From contig NZ_LR027602.1 in assembly GCF_900605495.1 (NCBI RefSeq), positions 607,797 through 671,796 on the forward strand: 64,000 nt of DNA, written 5' to 3'. Positions 41,450 to 50,134 of the stretch are shown here, piece by piece. The first letter of the stretch is position 1. Each line of letters starts with the position of its first letter. The notes under the pieces are model-generated. The model was not told where the DNA came from. It saw only the letters and a list, made by a program, of their open reading frames with translations, and made no database searches. Origin of the DNA: Bacilliculturomica massiliensis (lineage in GTDB: Bacteria > Bacillota > Clostridia > Peptostreptococcales > Anaerovoracaceae). Both the position numbers and the translations under genes were made by a program.

Positions 41450-44050
41450 ATGGGAAAGGTCCGGTGCGGCGGAAAAAGCACGGCGAAAAGGGGAGCTGAA
41501 AACAGGAGGGTTTCAGCATCGGCCGAAAGCCACAAGCGGAGGGCGGCGGAGTCAGGACAGGAGCAGCCTTCCGTAAAGCGTTTTGAACCGGCGGCAGATC
41601 AGGGGCTGACGGCGGCGCAGGTGGAAGAGCGCGTTCGGGCAGGGATGGTGAATCGGGTCAAAGAGAATCTCTCCAAGACGGAGGGACAGATCGTACGGGA
41701 TAATGTGTTTACCTTTTTCAATCTGCTGTTTTTTCTGCTGGCCATGTGTCTGTTTGCTGTGAAGGCGTATACGGACATGTTGTTTTTCGGGATCATCGTC
41801 GTCAACACCCTGATCGGCATCGTGCAGGAATTGAGGGTCAAACGAACGCTGGACAAGATAACCCTGCTGGCGGTCAGAGATGTGACGGTGATCCGGGACG
41901 GTCAGGAGACAGCGCTGCCGCCGGACCGGCTGGTGGCGGACGACATCGTGATCTTCGGGCAGGGGAGCCAGATCTGTGCAGACGCCGTGCTCTGTCAGGG
42001 GAGCGTGGTGGTAAACGAGTCCCTTCTCACAGGGGAGTCCGACGTGATCGCTAAGAAGGCGGGGGATCAGCTGCTCTCCGGAAGTTTCGTCACCGCGGGA
42101 CGCTGCGTGGCCAGACTGGAACGGGTGGGAGATGAATCCTACGCCGCCGGCATCACGGGGGAGGCCAGAAAGAGAAAGAAGCGCAGGTCTCAGATGATGA
42201 GGTCTCTGGACGGCCTGCTGAAATGGATCGGACTGGGCATAATACCGGTGGGACTCATCCTGTTTCTGAAGCAGACCGCTCTGCCGGACACGGGGGTCCC
42301 GTACGCGGTCAGCTCCACCGTCGCTTCGGTGGTGGGAATGATCCCGGAGGGCCTGTACCTCCTTGTCAGCATTGCGCTGGCGCTGAGCGTGATCAAGCTG
42401 GCAAGAAACAAAACGCTGGTCCACGAGCTTTCCTGTATTGAAAATCTGGCCCGGGTGGATGTGCTCTGTCTGGATAAAACGGGGACCATCACAGAGGGAC
42501 GCATGGAAGTGACGGAGCTGATCCCGCTGACGGAAACGCCCCGGCGCTTTGTCGAACTTCTGGACGCATACGTGAACACATCGGAGAGCGACAACGCCAC
42601 GGCAAGGGCGCTGAAGGAGCATTTTGACAGACCGGCCGGCATGGAGACGGAATTTCACGGAGCCGTTGAGACTCCCTTTTCATCGGAGCGCAAATGGGGA
42701 GCGCTTCATTTAAAGGACGGCAGGAGATATGTACTGGGAGCGCCGGAGATGATCCTGGGGGAGAGATTTGCAGAATATGAGAGCTCCTTAGGGGGATTCT
42801 TAGCCGGAGGAAACAGGGTGCTTCTGCTGGCGGAAACAGGGCAGGAAGAAACAGAACCGGCGGACGCAGGGCCGGCGGAAGCCGTCCGGCCGCTGGGATT
42901 CGCAGTCCTTTCAGATAAGCTGAGGGATAATGCGGGCGAAACGCTGGAGTATTTCAAGAGTCAGGGAGTGACGATCAAGGTGATCTCCGGCGATAACGCG
43001 GAAGCTGTGGCGGCTGTTGCGGCGAGAGCGGGAGTGGCCGGCGCGGAGCATTACCTGGATATGGAGCGGTTTGAGTGGGAACAGCGGGAAGGCGCAGCGG
43101 AGGATGAAGGGACTGAGAGCGGCAGGGATGGGGAGCGCAGAGAGAGGGCTCTGGGGGATGCCGCGGAGCGCAACGCCGTATTCGGCAGAGTGAGTCCGCA
43201 GCAGAAGCGGGAGCTGATCAGCAGCCTGAAGCGCTCCGGTCACACGGTGGCCATGATCGGCGACGGCGTGAACGACGTGCTGGCGCTGAAGGAAGCGGAC
43301 TGCAGCATCGCCATGGCGGCGGGCAGCGAAGCGGCCCAGCACGTGTCGCAGATGGTACTGCTCCACTCGGATTTTGCGGCTATGCCGCAGATCGTGCTGG
43401 AGGGACGCCGGGTCATCAATAATATTCAGCGTTCCGCGTCGCTGTTTCTGGTGAAGAACATCTTTTCCTTCCTCATCACCATGGTACTGCTGTTTGCCGC
43501 CATGCCCTATCCCTTCGTGCCCATCCAGCTGACGCTGTTCAGCGGGCTTATGATCGGGATACCGTCCTTTCTGCTGACGCTGGAGCCGTCCTATGAACGG
43601 ATAAAAGGGAAGTTTATGAAGACGGTGCTGATGAACGCGCTGCCGGGCGGACTGGTCACAGCAGGCAGCGTGCTGGCTGTCCTCTGGCTTGGGGCGTCTG
43701 CCGGCATTCCCATGGAGGAGCTTTCCTCTATCTGCACGCTGCTCGCGGGCGTCAACGGACTGATGGTGCTGCTGTTTCTGTGCTGGCCGCTGTCTCTGCC
43801 CCGTTTCGCCCTGGTGACGGCCATGGGGGCCTGCTTTTTCGGAGCGGCGCTGTTCCTGGCTCCGATGTTTCGGATCGAAAGCCTTTCGGCTGCGGGCTGG
43901 CAGTTGTTTCTGACCGCGGCTGCGGCAGGGCCGATCTTCATGGGAGCCGTGGTATTCGGCGTGAGCCGTTTTAAGAATGGCGGAGGAGGCGGAAGCAGAA
44001 GAGGAGAGAAAAGAGGGGTCCCAGGGCCGGGTAGATCGCAGATCGTTTAA
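41450..44050 (+). CDS. CtpE-like P-type cation ATPase
   Basis: An 866-residue membrane pump. It has the actuator motif LTGES, the PEGL helix motif, the phosphorylation motif DKTGTITEG and the hinge GDGVNDVLALKEAD. HELSCIENLARVDVLCLDKT resembles the CtpE group of calcium-type pumps. About ten helices are expected; the last four lie after residue 650. It has no N-terminal heavy-metal domain. A charged low-complexity insert (EQREGAAEDEGTESGRDGER) splits the nucleotide domain. Calcium transport is inference. It heads an all-plus-strand run of envelope genes. Confidence 0.88.
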   Translation: MGKVRCGGKSTAKRGAENRRVSASAESHKRRAAESGQEQPSVKRFEPAADQGLTAAQVEERVRAGMVNRVKENLSKTEGQIVRDNVFTFFNLLFFLLAMCLFAVKAYTDMLFFGIIVVNTLIGIVQELRVKRTLDKITLLAVRDVTVIRDGQETALPPDRLVADDIVIFGQGSQICADAVLCQGSVVVNESLLTGESDVIAKKAGDQLLSGSFVTAGRCVARLERVGDESYAAGITGEARKRKKRRSQMMRSLDGLLKWIGLGIIPVGLILFLKQTALPDTGVPYAVSSTVASVVGMIPEGLYLLVSIALALSVIKLARNKTLVHELSCIENLARVDVLCLDKTGTITEGRMEVTELIPLTETPRRFVELLDAYVNTSESDNATARALKEHFDRPAGMETEFHGAVETPFSSERKWGALHLKDGRRYVLGAPEMILGERFAEYESSLGGFLAGGNRVLLLAETGQEETEPADAGPAEAVRPLGFAVLSDKLRDNAGETLEYFKSQGVTIKVISGDNAEAVAAVAARAGVAGAEHYLDMERFEWEQREGAAEDEGTESGRDGERRERALGDAAERNAVFGRVSPQQKRELISSLKRSGHTVAMIGDGVNDVLALKEADCSIAMAAGSEAAQHVSQMVLLHSDFAAMPQIVLEGRRVINNIQRSASLFLVKNIFSFLITMVLLFAAMPYPFVPIQLTLFSGLMIGIPSFLLTLEPSYERIKGKFMKTVLMNALPGGLVTAGSVLAVLWLGASAGIPMEELSSICTLLAGVNGLMVLLFLCWPLSLPRFALVTAMGACFFGAALFLAPMFRIESLSAAGWQLFLTAAAAGPIFMGAVVFGVSRFKNGGGGGSRRGEKRGVPGPGRSQIV

Positions 44051-44094
44051 AGGGGCGCCGGCGGACCGAAAATGACGGGAACGGAGGTAGAAAG

Positions 44095-45027
44095 ATGGAG
44101 AGAAAATGCTGTGTGATCATACCGGCTTACAGGCCGGGGGAAGAATTGATCCCATATATACGCGAACTGCTGTCGGGGGGCGCAGGGCTGGTGGCCGTTG
44201 TGGACGACGGGAGCGGGCCGTCCTACGGGGCCGTGTTCGGACAGGCGGCGGAGTGCGATGGCTGTGTGGTTCTGCGCCACAGGGAAAACAGAGGCAAGGG
44301 AGCCGCCATTAAAACGGGAATTGCCTGGTATCTGGGACAGCGCGGACAGAAAGCGGAACCGGAGACGGAAGCGGCCGCCGTTTTGGGCAATGGTGCTGCC
44401 GCCGCTGCGGAAGGGGAAACAGCCGCGCTGGCGGCGGGGTGCTGCGGCGTGGTCACGGCAGACTGCGACGGGCAGCACAGCGTAAAGGATGTGCTGCGCA
44501 TGGCGGAACGGCTGTGCCGGTGCGAGACGTCCGGGAGTCAGGAGCTGATACTGGGATGCCGCAGCTTTGACGAAAACACGCCTGCCAGAAGTCTTCTGGG
44601 AAATCGGATCATATCAAAGGGTTTCAAGCTCTTTTACGGGCTGGAACTGTCCGACACGCAGACGGGTCTGCGGGGGATCCCAAACAGTATGCTGCCGGAG
44701 GCGCTGCGGCTGTCCGGCCAGCGGTACGAATACGAACTCAACATGCTGATCTTCGCCCAAAAACGGGGCATACCGGTTTCTGCGGTACCCATCGAGACCA
44801 TTTATCTGGATAAAAACAGAGGCAGCCACTACCGGCCGCTGATGGATTCGCTGCGCATCCTGGGGCAGCTGTGCAGAGGGTCCACACGGTCGCCTGACGC
44901 CGTTCTGCGGCCTGAAAGAGGGGCCGCGCCTCAGACGGCGGAGGCGTCCAGCCGCAGCGAAAAGCGGCAGCCGAAGGCAAGGGGGGCGGCGTTCAGGAGG
45001 AGACAGAGTGGGGAATCATATCTATAG
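44095..45027 (+). CDS. Family 2 glycosyltransferase (dolichyl-phosphate-mannose-synthase-like)
   Basis: A 310-residue GT-A fold enzyme. VIIPAYRPGEELIPYI, VVDDGSGP, ENRGKGAAIKTG and TADCDGQHSV (the DxD-type metal site) are clear, and DTQTGLRGIP is typical of this branch. An Ala/Glu-rich insert of about 35 residues separates the sugar-nucleotide motifs. The donor and acceptor are unknown; wall or lipid glycosylation is likely. Its end overlaps the following acyltransferase gene by 20 bp. Confidence 0.88.
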   Translation: MERKCCVIIPAYRPGEELIPYIRELLSGGAGLVAVVDDGSGPSYGAVFGQAAECDGCVVLRHRENRGKGAAIKTGIAWYLGQRGQKAEPETEAAAVLGNGAAAAAEGETAALAAGCCGVVTADCDGQHSVKDVLRMAERLCRCETSGSQELILGCRSFDENTPARSLLGNRIISKGFKLFYGLELSDTQTGLRGIPNSMLPEALRLSGQRYEYELNMLIFAQKRGIPVSAVPIETIYLDKNRGSHYRPLMDSLRILGQLCRGSTRSPDAVLRPERGAAPQTAEASSRSEKRQPKARGAAFRRRQSGESYL

Positions 45028-45736
45028 CATATCGATCCGCGGACTGCGGGCCCTCATACGGAAAACCGCCATGAGAGGATGGACCGTCGAGGGAGACGGT
45101 CAATGGGAGAGCGCGGGTCCCGCAGAAGCGGGACCCGCTGTTTACGTGGTCCATCATCAGAATCTGCTGGGGCCGGTGTGCGCCGCCGCGCTCATGCCGG
45201 AGGAGGCCAGACTGTGGGTGCTGCACGTATTCTGCAGCCGCCGGGCCTGCTTTGAACAGTATTATGGATATACCTTCACCCAGCGGTTCGGCTGGGTCCG
45301 GCCCGCCGCCTTTGCAGCCGCCGGGCTTCTGAGCCTGTGTATTCCGCCGTTTTTGCACGGACTGGGAGCGATCCCGGTCTACAGGGGAACCAGAGAGATC
45401 CGCAGGACCGTTGACCGCTCCCTCTCGGCGCTGCTTTCCGGAGAGAGTCTCATCATCTGTCCTGATCGGGATTATGCCAGCGGTTCGCCGGAGACGGGGG
45501 AGATCTACAACGGTTTTCTCCATCTGGAGAAAGTCTATTTCAGAAAGACGGGAAAGCATCTGCGCTTCGTGCCGCTGTGCTGCCGGCGGGAGGACCGCCG
45601 TCTGGTCCGGGGGCCGGAGGTCCGGTTTTCCGGAGCGGGATCCTTTGCGGCGGAACAGAGAGAGATAGCGACCCGCCTGGTCGAGACCATGAATCGTCTG
45701 GCGGAGGGGAAAAAGGAGCGGCGGGAGCCGCGTTAA
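45008..45736 (+). CDS. Lysophospholipid acyltransferase-like protein
   Basis: A 242-residue protein resembling 1-acyl-glycerol-3-phosphate acyltransferases. VVHHQNLLGPVCAA stands where the HxxxxD motif is expected, but the Asp is not there; IPVYRGTREIRRTVDRSL and LIICPDRDYASGSPETG correspond to the later blocks, with CPD for the usual FPE. The changed motifs make catalysis uncertain. It starts with GTG 45008 after AGGAGG and overlaps the glycosyltransferase, which suggests a shared task in lipid or glycolipid synthesis. Confidence 0.68.
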   Translation: MGNHIYSISIRGLRALIRKTAMRGWTVEGDGQWESAGPAEAGPAVYVVHHQNLLGPVCAAALMPEEARLWVLHVFCSRRACFEQYYGYTFTQRFGWVRPAAFAAAGLLSLCIPPFLHGLGAIPVYRGTREIRRTVDRSLSALLSGESLIICPDRDYASGSPETGEIYNGFLHLEKVYFRKTGKHLRFVPLCCRREDRRLVRGPEVRFSGAGSFAAEQREIATRLVETMNRLAEGKKERREPR

Positions 45737-45790
45737 GAAATTAGTAAGTTTTTTATAAGAATATCTCAATCTGCGCTTAATGAAGTCAAT

Positions 45791-45822
45791 CTTTCGACCT
45801 GTTATGATAGAGATGTCGAAAG
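45791..45822. promoter_or_regulatory. Inverted 0A-box-like repeat around a -10 element
   Basis: CTTTCGAC (45791-45798) and GTCGAAAG (45815-45822) form an inverted repeat around TATGAT (45803-45808). GTCGAA is the core of the Spo0A box (TGTCGAA), present here in full at 45814-45820. A Spo0A-type gene lies 3.5 kb downstream. It precedes the vanW-like gene. Confidence 0.5.
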
Positions 45823-46058
45823 GGGAATGGGTAATCTCAAAACGACATTTGAACTGAACCAGAAGGATCCGGGCCGGTGCCACACAGCGGTCCGGTCCCT
45901 TCAGGAACAGGAGGGGCTTCAGGGGAGAGCCGCCCTGGGGAGGCGGCAGGGACCGCAGCAGGGGCCGCAGGGGGGCGGAAAGCGATTTGACGATCAGGCG
46001 CGAAACAGGAGCGCTTAAGACGAACACATAGAATCATGCAGAAAAGGGAGATGGGGAC

Positions 46059-46937
46059 ATGAAGAGAAAAAGAGTGACTGAAATGGTGCCGGGGCTTCTG
46101 CCTCTCAGAAAGAAGCAGAGAAGGGCCTGCTTTTATCTGAAGATGGCGCTGGACCGGAACCATTACGCAGGTGAGATCCAGAGGGAGCCGCTGGAAAACA
46201 GTATTTTCTCGGCCAGCTCGACGGTAATCAACAGAAACAGCGGGTTTGACATCCAGTATCAGTACAACAAGGCTTACAACCTGGAGGTGGCGTCCAAGCC
46301 GGTGAGCGGCGTGCTGATCCGGCCGGGTGAGACGTTTTCCTTCTGGCGGCTGCTGAAAGACGCGGACGCCCAGACGCCCTATAAAGAAGCGCTGGCTCTG
46401 CACGAAGGAGAAATGTCCACGGTGGAGGGAGGCGGGCTGTGCCAGCTTTCCAATCTGCTTTTCTGGATGTTTCTGCATACGCCGCTGACGATCGTGGAGC
46501 GTCACTCCCACTCCACGGAGTTTTTCTCCGGTGCAGTGTGCGGCATGCCGGAGGGAGCGGACGCGTCGGTAGCCGAGGGCTGGAAGGATCTGAAGGTGCG
46601 CAACGAGACGCAGAATGTGTTTCAGATTTTCGTTGGCGTGCGGGAGGACGAGCTCTGCGGAGAGATCAGAGCGCTGTATCCGCTGAACGTACAGTATGAG
46701 ATATATCATAAAAATCTGCGCTATTATTCGGTGGACAACGATATATACAGGGAAAACGATGTGTTCCGAAAGACGCTGAGCGTGAAGAGCGGGGCGCTGC
46801 TGGACAACGCCAGATTGTTTCACAGCAGAAGTATGGTGAAGCATCCGCTGGAAGAGGGGACTGTGGTGAGTTCGGAGGAGGGGCACGGAGACAACGGCGT
46901 GCACTGCAGACTGCCGGGGAAGGCGCTGAGGATCTGA
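46059..46937 (+). CDS. vanW: VanW-family protein
   Basis: A 292-residue VanW-like protein. The core is RPGETFSFWRLL then GGGLCQLSNLLFWMFLHTPL and ERHSHS, the strong signature of the family. VanW proteins accompany some glycopeptide-resistance operons, and some carry peptidoglycan-binding parts, but their biochemical role is not settled. No signal peptide is obvious; the N-terminus is basic. It is followed after 25 bp by a VanG-like ligase gene, the same order as in vanG operons. Confidence 0.9.
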   Translation: MKRKRVTEMVPGLLPLRKKQRRACFYLKMALDRNHYAGEIQREPLENSIFSASSTVINRNSGFDIQYQYNKAYNLEVASKPVSGVLIRPGETFSFWRLLKDADAQTPYKEALALHEGEMSTVEGGGLCQLSNLLFWMFLHTPLTIVERHSHSTEFFSGAVCGMPEGADASVAEGWKDLKVRNETQNVFQIFVGVREDELCGEIRALYPLNVQYEIYHKNLRYYSVDNDIYRENDVFRKTLSVKSGALLDNARLFHSRSMVKHPLEEGTVVSSEEGHGDNGVHCRLPGKALRI

Positions 46938-46962
46938 GCGGGAGAAAAAGAGGGGGATGAAC

Positions 46963-48195
46963 ATGGATAAGAAGAGAGTGGCAGTTTTGTTCGGGGGGTG
47001 TTCAGATGAATATGCCGTATCGCTGAAATCGGCGGACGCCATATTTCGAAATCTGGACAGGGAAAAATACGAGGTCATTCCGGTGGGGATCACGAAGGAA
47101 GGGCGCTGGCTCCGGTATTTTGGCGGGGAAGAGGCCATAAAGGGAGATTTTTGGTCCGCTGACGGCCGCTGCGTTCCCGCATTCTTTTCTCCCAGCAGGG
47201 AATTCCGGGGACTGATGGAGCTGCATTCGGAAGGCGTGCGCGTGACGCCGGTAGATGTGGTATTGCCGGTCCTTCACGGAAAAAACGGGGAGGACGGGAC
47301 CGTGCAGGGGCTGCTTGAAATGGCGGGGATCCCCTATGCGGGCTGCGGAGTCTTCGCTTCGGCGGCAGGCATGGACAAGGACGCCGCCCATAAGCTGGCG
47401 TCGGCGGCAGGCGTGGACGTGGCCCGTTCCGCGGCTTTTCACCGCGGCGACGACCCGGCGGATATTTCGCAGAAAGTCTGGAAATTTCAATACCCGCTCT
47501 TTGTGAAGCCTGCCCGGGGAGGTTCATCCATCGGTATTACGAAGGTGAACGACCCCACCACGCTGCTCTCCGCCATAAAAAAAGCCTTTGAATACGACGA
47601 TAAGATCGTGATCGAGGAAAACGTGCCGGGGTTTGAAGTGGGATGCGCCGTTCTGGGTTCGGCAGATCCGTTTCTGGGCGTGGTGGATGAACTGCAGCTT
47701 CACGGGACGGTGTTCGACTATAAAGAAAAATATAACATGACGAAGACCGTCCATCACGTGCCCGCCCGGATCGACGGAGAAACGGCGGCGCGGATCAGAC
47801 AGGCGGCCCTGGCCGTATACCGGGCGCTGAACTGCCGGGGAGCGGCCAGAGTGGATTTCTTCCTCACGCCGGAAGGCAGAGTAGTCTTCAACGAGATCAA
47901 CACCATGCCGGGCTTTACGGCGGGCAGCCGTTACCCGAAGATGCTGATGGCGGCAGGGCTGGATTTTGCAGGGATCCTTGACCGCCTGATCGAAGACGCG
48001 GTAAGCGCCGGCGTCGGGGCTGAAGCGTCGGCAGCGCAGCAGGCTTTGGCGGCGGAGACCGCGGAGCCGGCGGCCCGTAAGGACATGCCGTCGGAAAGGG
48101 CGGATGCGTCGGAAAACAGCGGGCGGGAGAGGAACAAGCCCCCCGTCGCACAGAGAAAACACGGGGTTGTAAAGCGGACTGGATTTGCGATATAA
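46963..48195 (+). CDS. D-alanine--D-alanine/D-serine ligase, VanG-like
   Basis: A 410-residue ATP-grasp ligase. VAVLFGGCSDEYAVSLKSA at the N-terminus, the omega-loop FDYKEKYNMTKTVHHVPARI and FNEINTMPGFTAGSRYPKM resemble VanC/VanE/VanG D-Ala-D-Ser ligases more than household Ddl, which has a YDYxxKY loop and SxYPKL end. The last 65 residues are a low-complexity Ala/Glu tail not seen in the family. The start is ATG 46963, six bases after GGGGG. No vanT racemase or vanXY peptidase follows, so resistance cannot be inferred. Confidence 0.82.
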   Translation: MDKKRVAVLFGGCSDEYAVSLKSADAIFRNLDREKYEVIPVGITKEGRWLRYFGGEEAIKGDFWSADGRCVPAFFSPSREFRGLMELHSEGVRVTPVDVVLPVLHGKNGEDGTVQGLLEMAGIPYAGCGVFASAAGMDKDAAHKLASAAGVDVARSAAFHRGDDPADISQKVWKFQYPLFVKPARGGSSIGITKVNDPTTLLSAIKKAFEYDDKIVIEENVPGFEVGCAVLGSADPFLGVVDELQLHGTVFDYKEKYNMTKTVHHVPARIDGETAARIRQAALAVYRALNCRGAARVDFFLTPEGRVVFNEINTMPGFTAGSRYPKMLMAAGLDFAGILDRLIEDAVSAGVGAEASAAQQALAAETAEPAARKDMPSERADASENSGRERNKPPVAQRKHGVVKRTGFAI

Positions 48196-48343
48196 TAGCC
48201 GCAGAGAGGCTGTTAGATGGATTCTGTGCGCGGCAGACGCCATGGGCGGATCCGATCGAGATGGCCTGCGGCCAGTAACGATCGAATCGCCTCAAAGATG
48301 CAGAAGAAGAAAAAACAGAAATTGAAACAGGGGTTGCAGAGGT

Positions 48344-49072
48344 ATGGGGACGAGAGGGAATGAAGCCGCAGACCGCGGCGAATGGATGGATCAGCAGATC
48401 CGCGACGAGCAGCGGGAGCGGGAACAGGCCAGAAAACGAAATAGAATGAGAAGAAGAAAGCAAATCCGCCGGAGACGGATTTGCTTTCTTGTGCTTTTGG
48501 CGCTGATTGCAGGCGGCGTGATGGGGCTGTTAAACAGAGACCGCCCCTCACCGGAAGCGCCTGCCGTGGCGGAGATCAACGGGATCCCGGTCATACAGGA
48601 TTACATAGCGGAGGGCACGCCGGGCAGACCGGGCACGAAGAAGAAGGTCAAATTTATCGTGATCCACGAGACGGGAAACACCGGGAGCAACGCCAACGCC
48701 GCCTCCCACGCCGCTTATCTGAAGACCGAGGCTGAGACGGAGGCCAAGTCCTGGCATTACACGGTGGACGATCATGAGATCTATCACCATATCCCCGACA
48801 ACGAAGTAGCCTTTCACGCAGGGGATCAGCTGAAGGAAGACGGCGGCAATCTGAACGGCATCGGCATTGAGATGTGCGTTAATCCGGAAAATGATTATGA
48901 TCAGACGCTGAAAAACACGGCGGCGCTGACCGCCCACCTCATGAAAGCGTATAAGCTGTCCATCGAAGATGTGAAAAAGCATCAGGACTTTTCCGGGAAG
49001 AACTGCCCGGAAAATCTTATCGAAAGCGGCAGATGGGACGAATTTATTGAGCTGGTAAAAGCCAGTCAGTGA
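48344..49072 (+). CDS. Membrane-anchored N-acetylmuramoyl-L-alanine amidase (Amidase_2)
   Basis: A 242-residue wall hydrolase. A very basic N-terminus (about 45 residues) leads into one helix, ICFLVLLALIAGGVMGLL, then an Amidase_2/PGRP domain from about residue 75: KFIVIHETGNTG and SWHYTVDDHEIYHHIPDNEVAFHA (zinc histidines), and KHQDFSGKNCPENL. The usual third zinc ligand region is present (HQDFSGKNCP). It cuts the bond between muramic acid and the stem peptide. The ribosome site is weak (GAGG right next to the ATG). It is part of the envelope-gene run. Confidence 0.85.
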   Translation: MGTRGNEAADRGEWMDQQIRDEQREREQARKRNRMRRRKQIRRRRICFLVLLALIAGGVMGLLNRDRPSPEAPAVAEINGIPVIQDYIAEGTPGRPGTKKKVKFIVIHETGNTGSNANAASHAAYLKTEAETEAKSWHYTVDDHEIYHHIPDNEVAFHAGDQLKEDGGNLNGIGIEMCVNPENDYDQTLKNTAALTAHLMKAYKLSIEDVKKHQDFSGKNCPENLIESGRWDEFIELVKASQ

Positions 49073-49365
49073 TACTGCAGACGACGGGGCTGCCGCCGCG
49101 GGCAGCGGAACCGCCATGCATAAATGAACGCGAAAGATGTGTAAAAATGTTCCCAACATGCAAAAAACGCTACATGTATGGCGCAATATCTCTGAAAACT
49201 ACACTAAAATGCATAAAAACAGGCAGATTCACTCGAAAAAACTCGAAAAGAATAAATTGAAAAATCTTTCCATGTCAGTTAACCTGATATAGGGGCCAAT
49301 ATTAGGGGTTAGAAGAACAGGGGGAACTGCGAGCGGAAAGATAACACGAGGAGAGGCGGCAAGGA
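49073..49365. other. Intergenic region before the Spo0A-type gene
   Basis: ACTCGAAAA occurs twice, ten bp apart (49231-49239 and 49241-49249). The core TCGAA is shared with 0A boxes but the TG of TGTCGAA is missing. A possible -10 TATAGG lies near 49288. No gene was seen. Confidence 0.45.
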
Positions 49366-50115
49366 ATGGAAAGAACGGGAAATAAGATCAGGCTGCTGGT
49401 GGTAGATGACAATCAGGAACTATGCGATATTCTGGAGGACTATTTCGAGATCGTGGAAGAGGTCGTCCTGTGCGGAGTGGCTCACAATGGGGAAGAGGCG
49501 CTCGAAAAGATCGCGGCGCTGCATCCGGATGTAGTGCTTCTGGATATCATCATGCCGCAGCTGGATGGGATCTCCGTGCTGGAACGTTTGAACAGCGAGC
49601 CGCCTGAGGACATGCCTCGTATTATCGTGGCGTCCGCCATCGGACAGGAGAATATTACAAACAGAGCTCTGACGCTGGGTGCGAATTACTACATGATCAA
49701 GCCGTACCAGCTGCCGGAGCTGATGAACAGAGTGCTGTTGATAGCGAAGGAGAAAAGCGGAACGCTGTCGCGTCTGGGAAAAGGGGTCCCGGTGGACGCG
49801 GTGAAGGATAAGATGCCGATCTCCGACCAGATCTCCAAAATGTTGATTGAAGAAGGCATGCCGACCAACATCGTTGGATATCAGTACTGTGTGCGGGCGA
49901 TTGAGATTCTTCTTAAAGAAAAAGGCCACTGTCCGTTAGGCAAATTTGTGTATTCTGTGATCGCGGAGGAGAATGGCACGACAGTGTCGTGTGTGGAAAG
50001 TGCCATCCGCAAAGCGGTCCATCACACAGCTGCGGGCGACGATGGGAAACAGCCTTCCAATGGGCGGTTTCTCACAATGATGACGGAGCAGTTCAGGCTT
50101 CACTCGATGCGCTAA
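49366..50115 (+). CDS. spo0A: Spo0A-type response regulator
   Basis: A 249-residue protein with a receiver domain (about 8-125: VVDDNQELCDILEDYFEI, LLDIIMPQLDG with the phosphorylated Asp, and KPYQLPELMNRV) and a C-terminal Spo0A-type DNA-binding domain (NIVGYQYCVRAIEIL, then CVESAIRKAVHH and PSNGRFLTMMTEQFR). Spo0A is the master regulator of sporulation entry. This copy lacks the usual spoIVB neighbour, is fairly diverged in the DNA-binding part, and has a kinase gene right behind it, so it may be a second, specialised Spo0A. AGGAGAGGCGGCAAGGA precedes the ATG. Confidence 0.85.
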   Translation: MERTGNKIRLLVVDDNQELCDILEDYFEIVEEVVLCGVAHNGEEALEKIAALHPDVVLLDIIMPQLDGISVLERLNSEPPEDMPRIIVASAIGQENITNRALTLGANYYMIKPYQLPELMNRVLLIAKEKSGTLSRLGKGVPVDAVKDKMPISDQISKMLIEEGMPTNIVGYQYCVRAIEILLKEKGHCPLGKFVYSVIAEENGTTVSCVESAIRKAVHHTAAGDDGKQPSNGRFLTMMTEQFRLHSMR

Positions 50116-50134
50116 TGCGAGGAGGGATCAGAAC

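Noticed and set aside
45827-46018. Small open frame before vanW
   Set aside because: Low-complexity Gln/Gly/Arg composition and a ribosome site almost touching the ATG; no recognisable family. It is more likely leader DNA.
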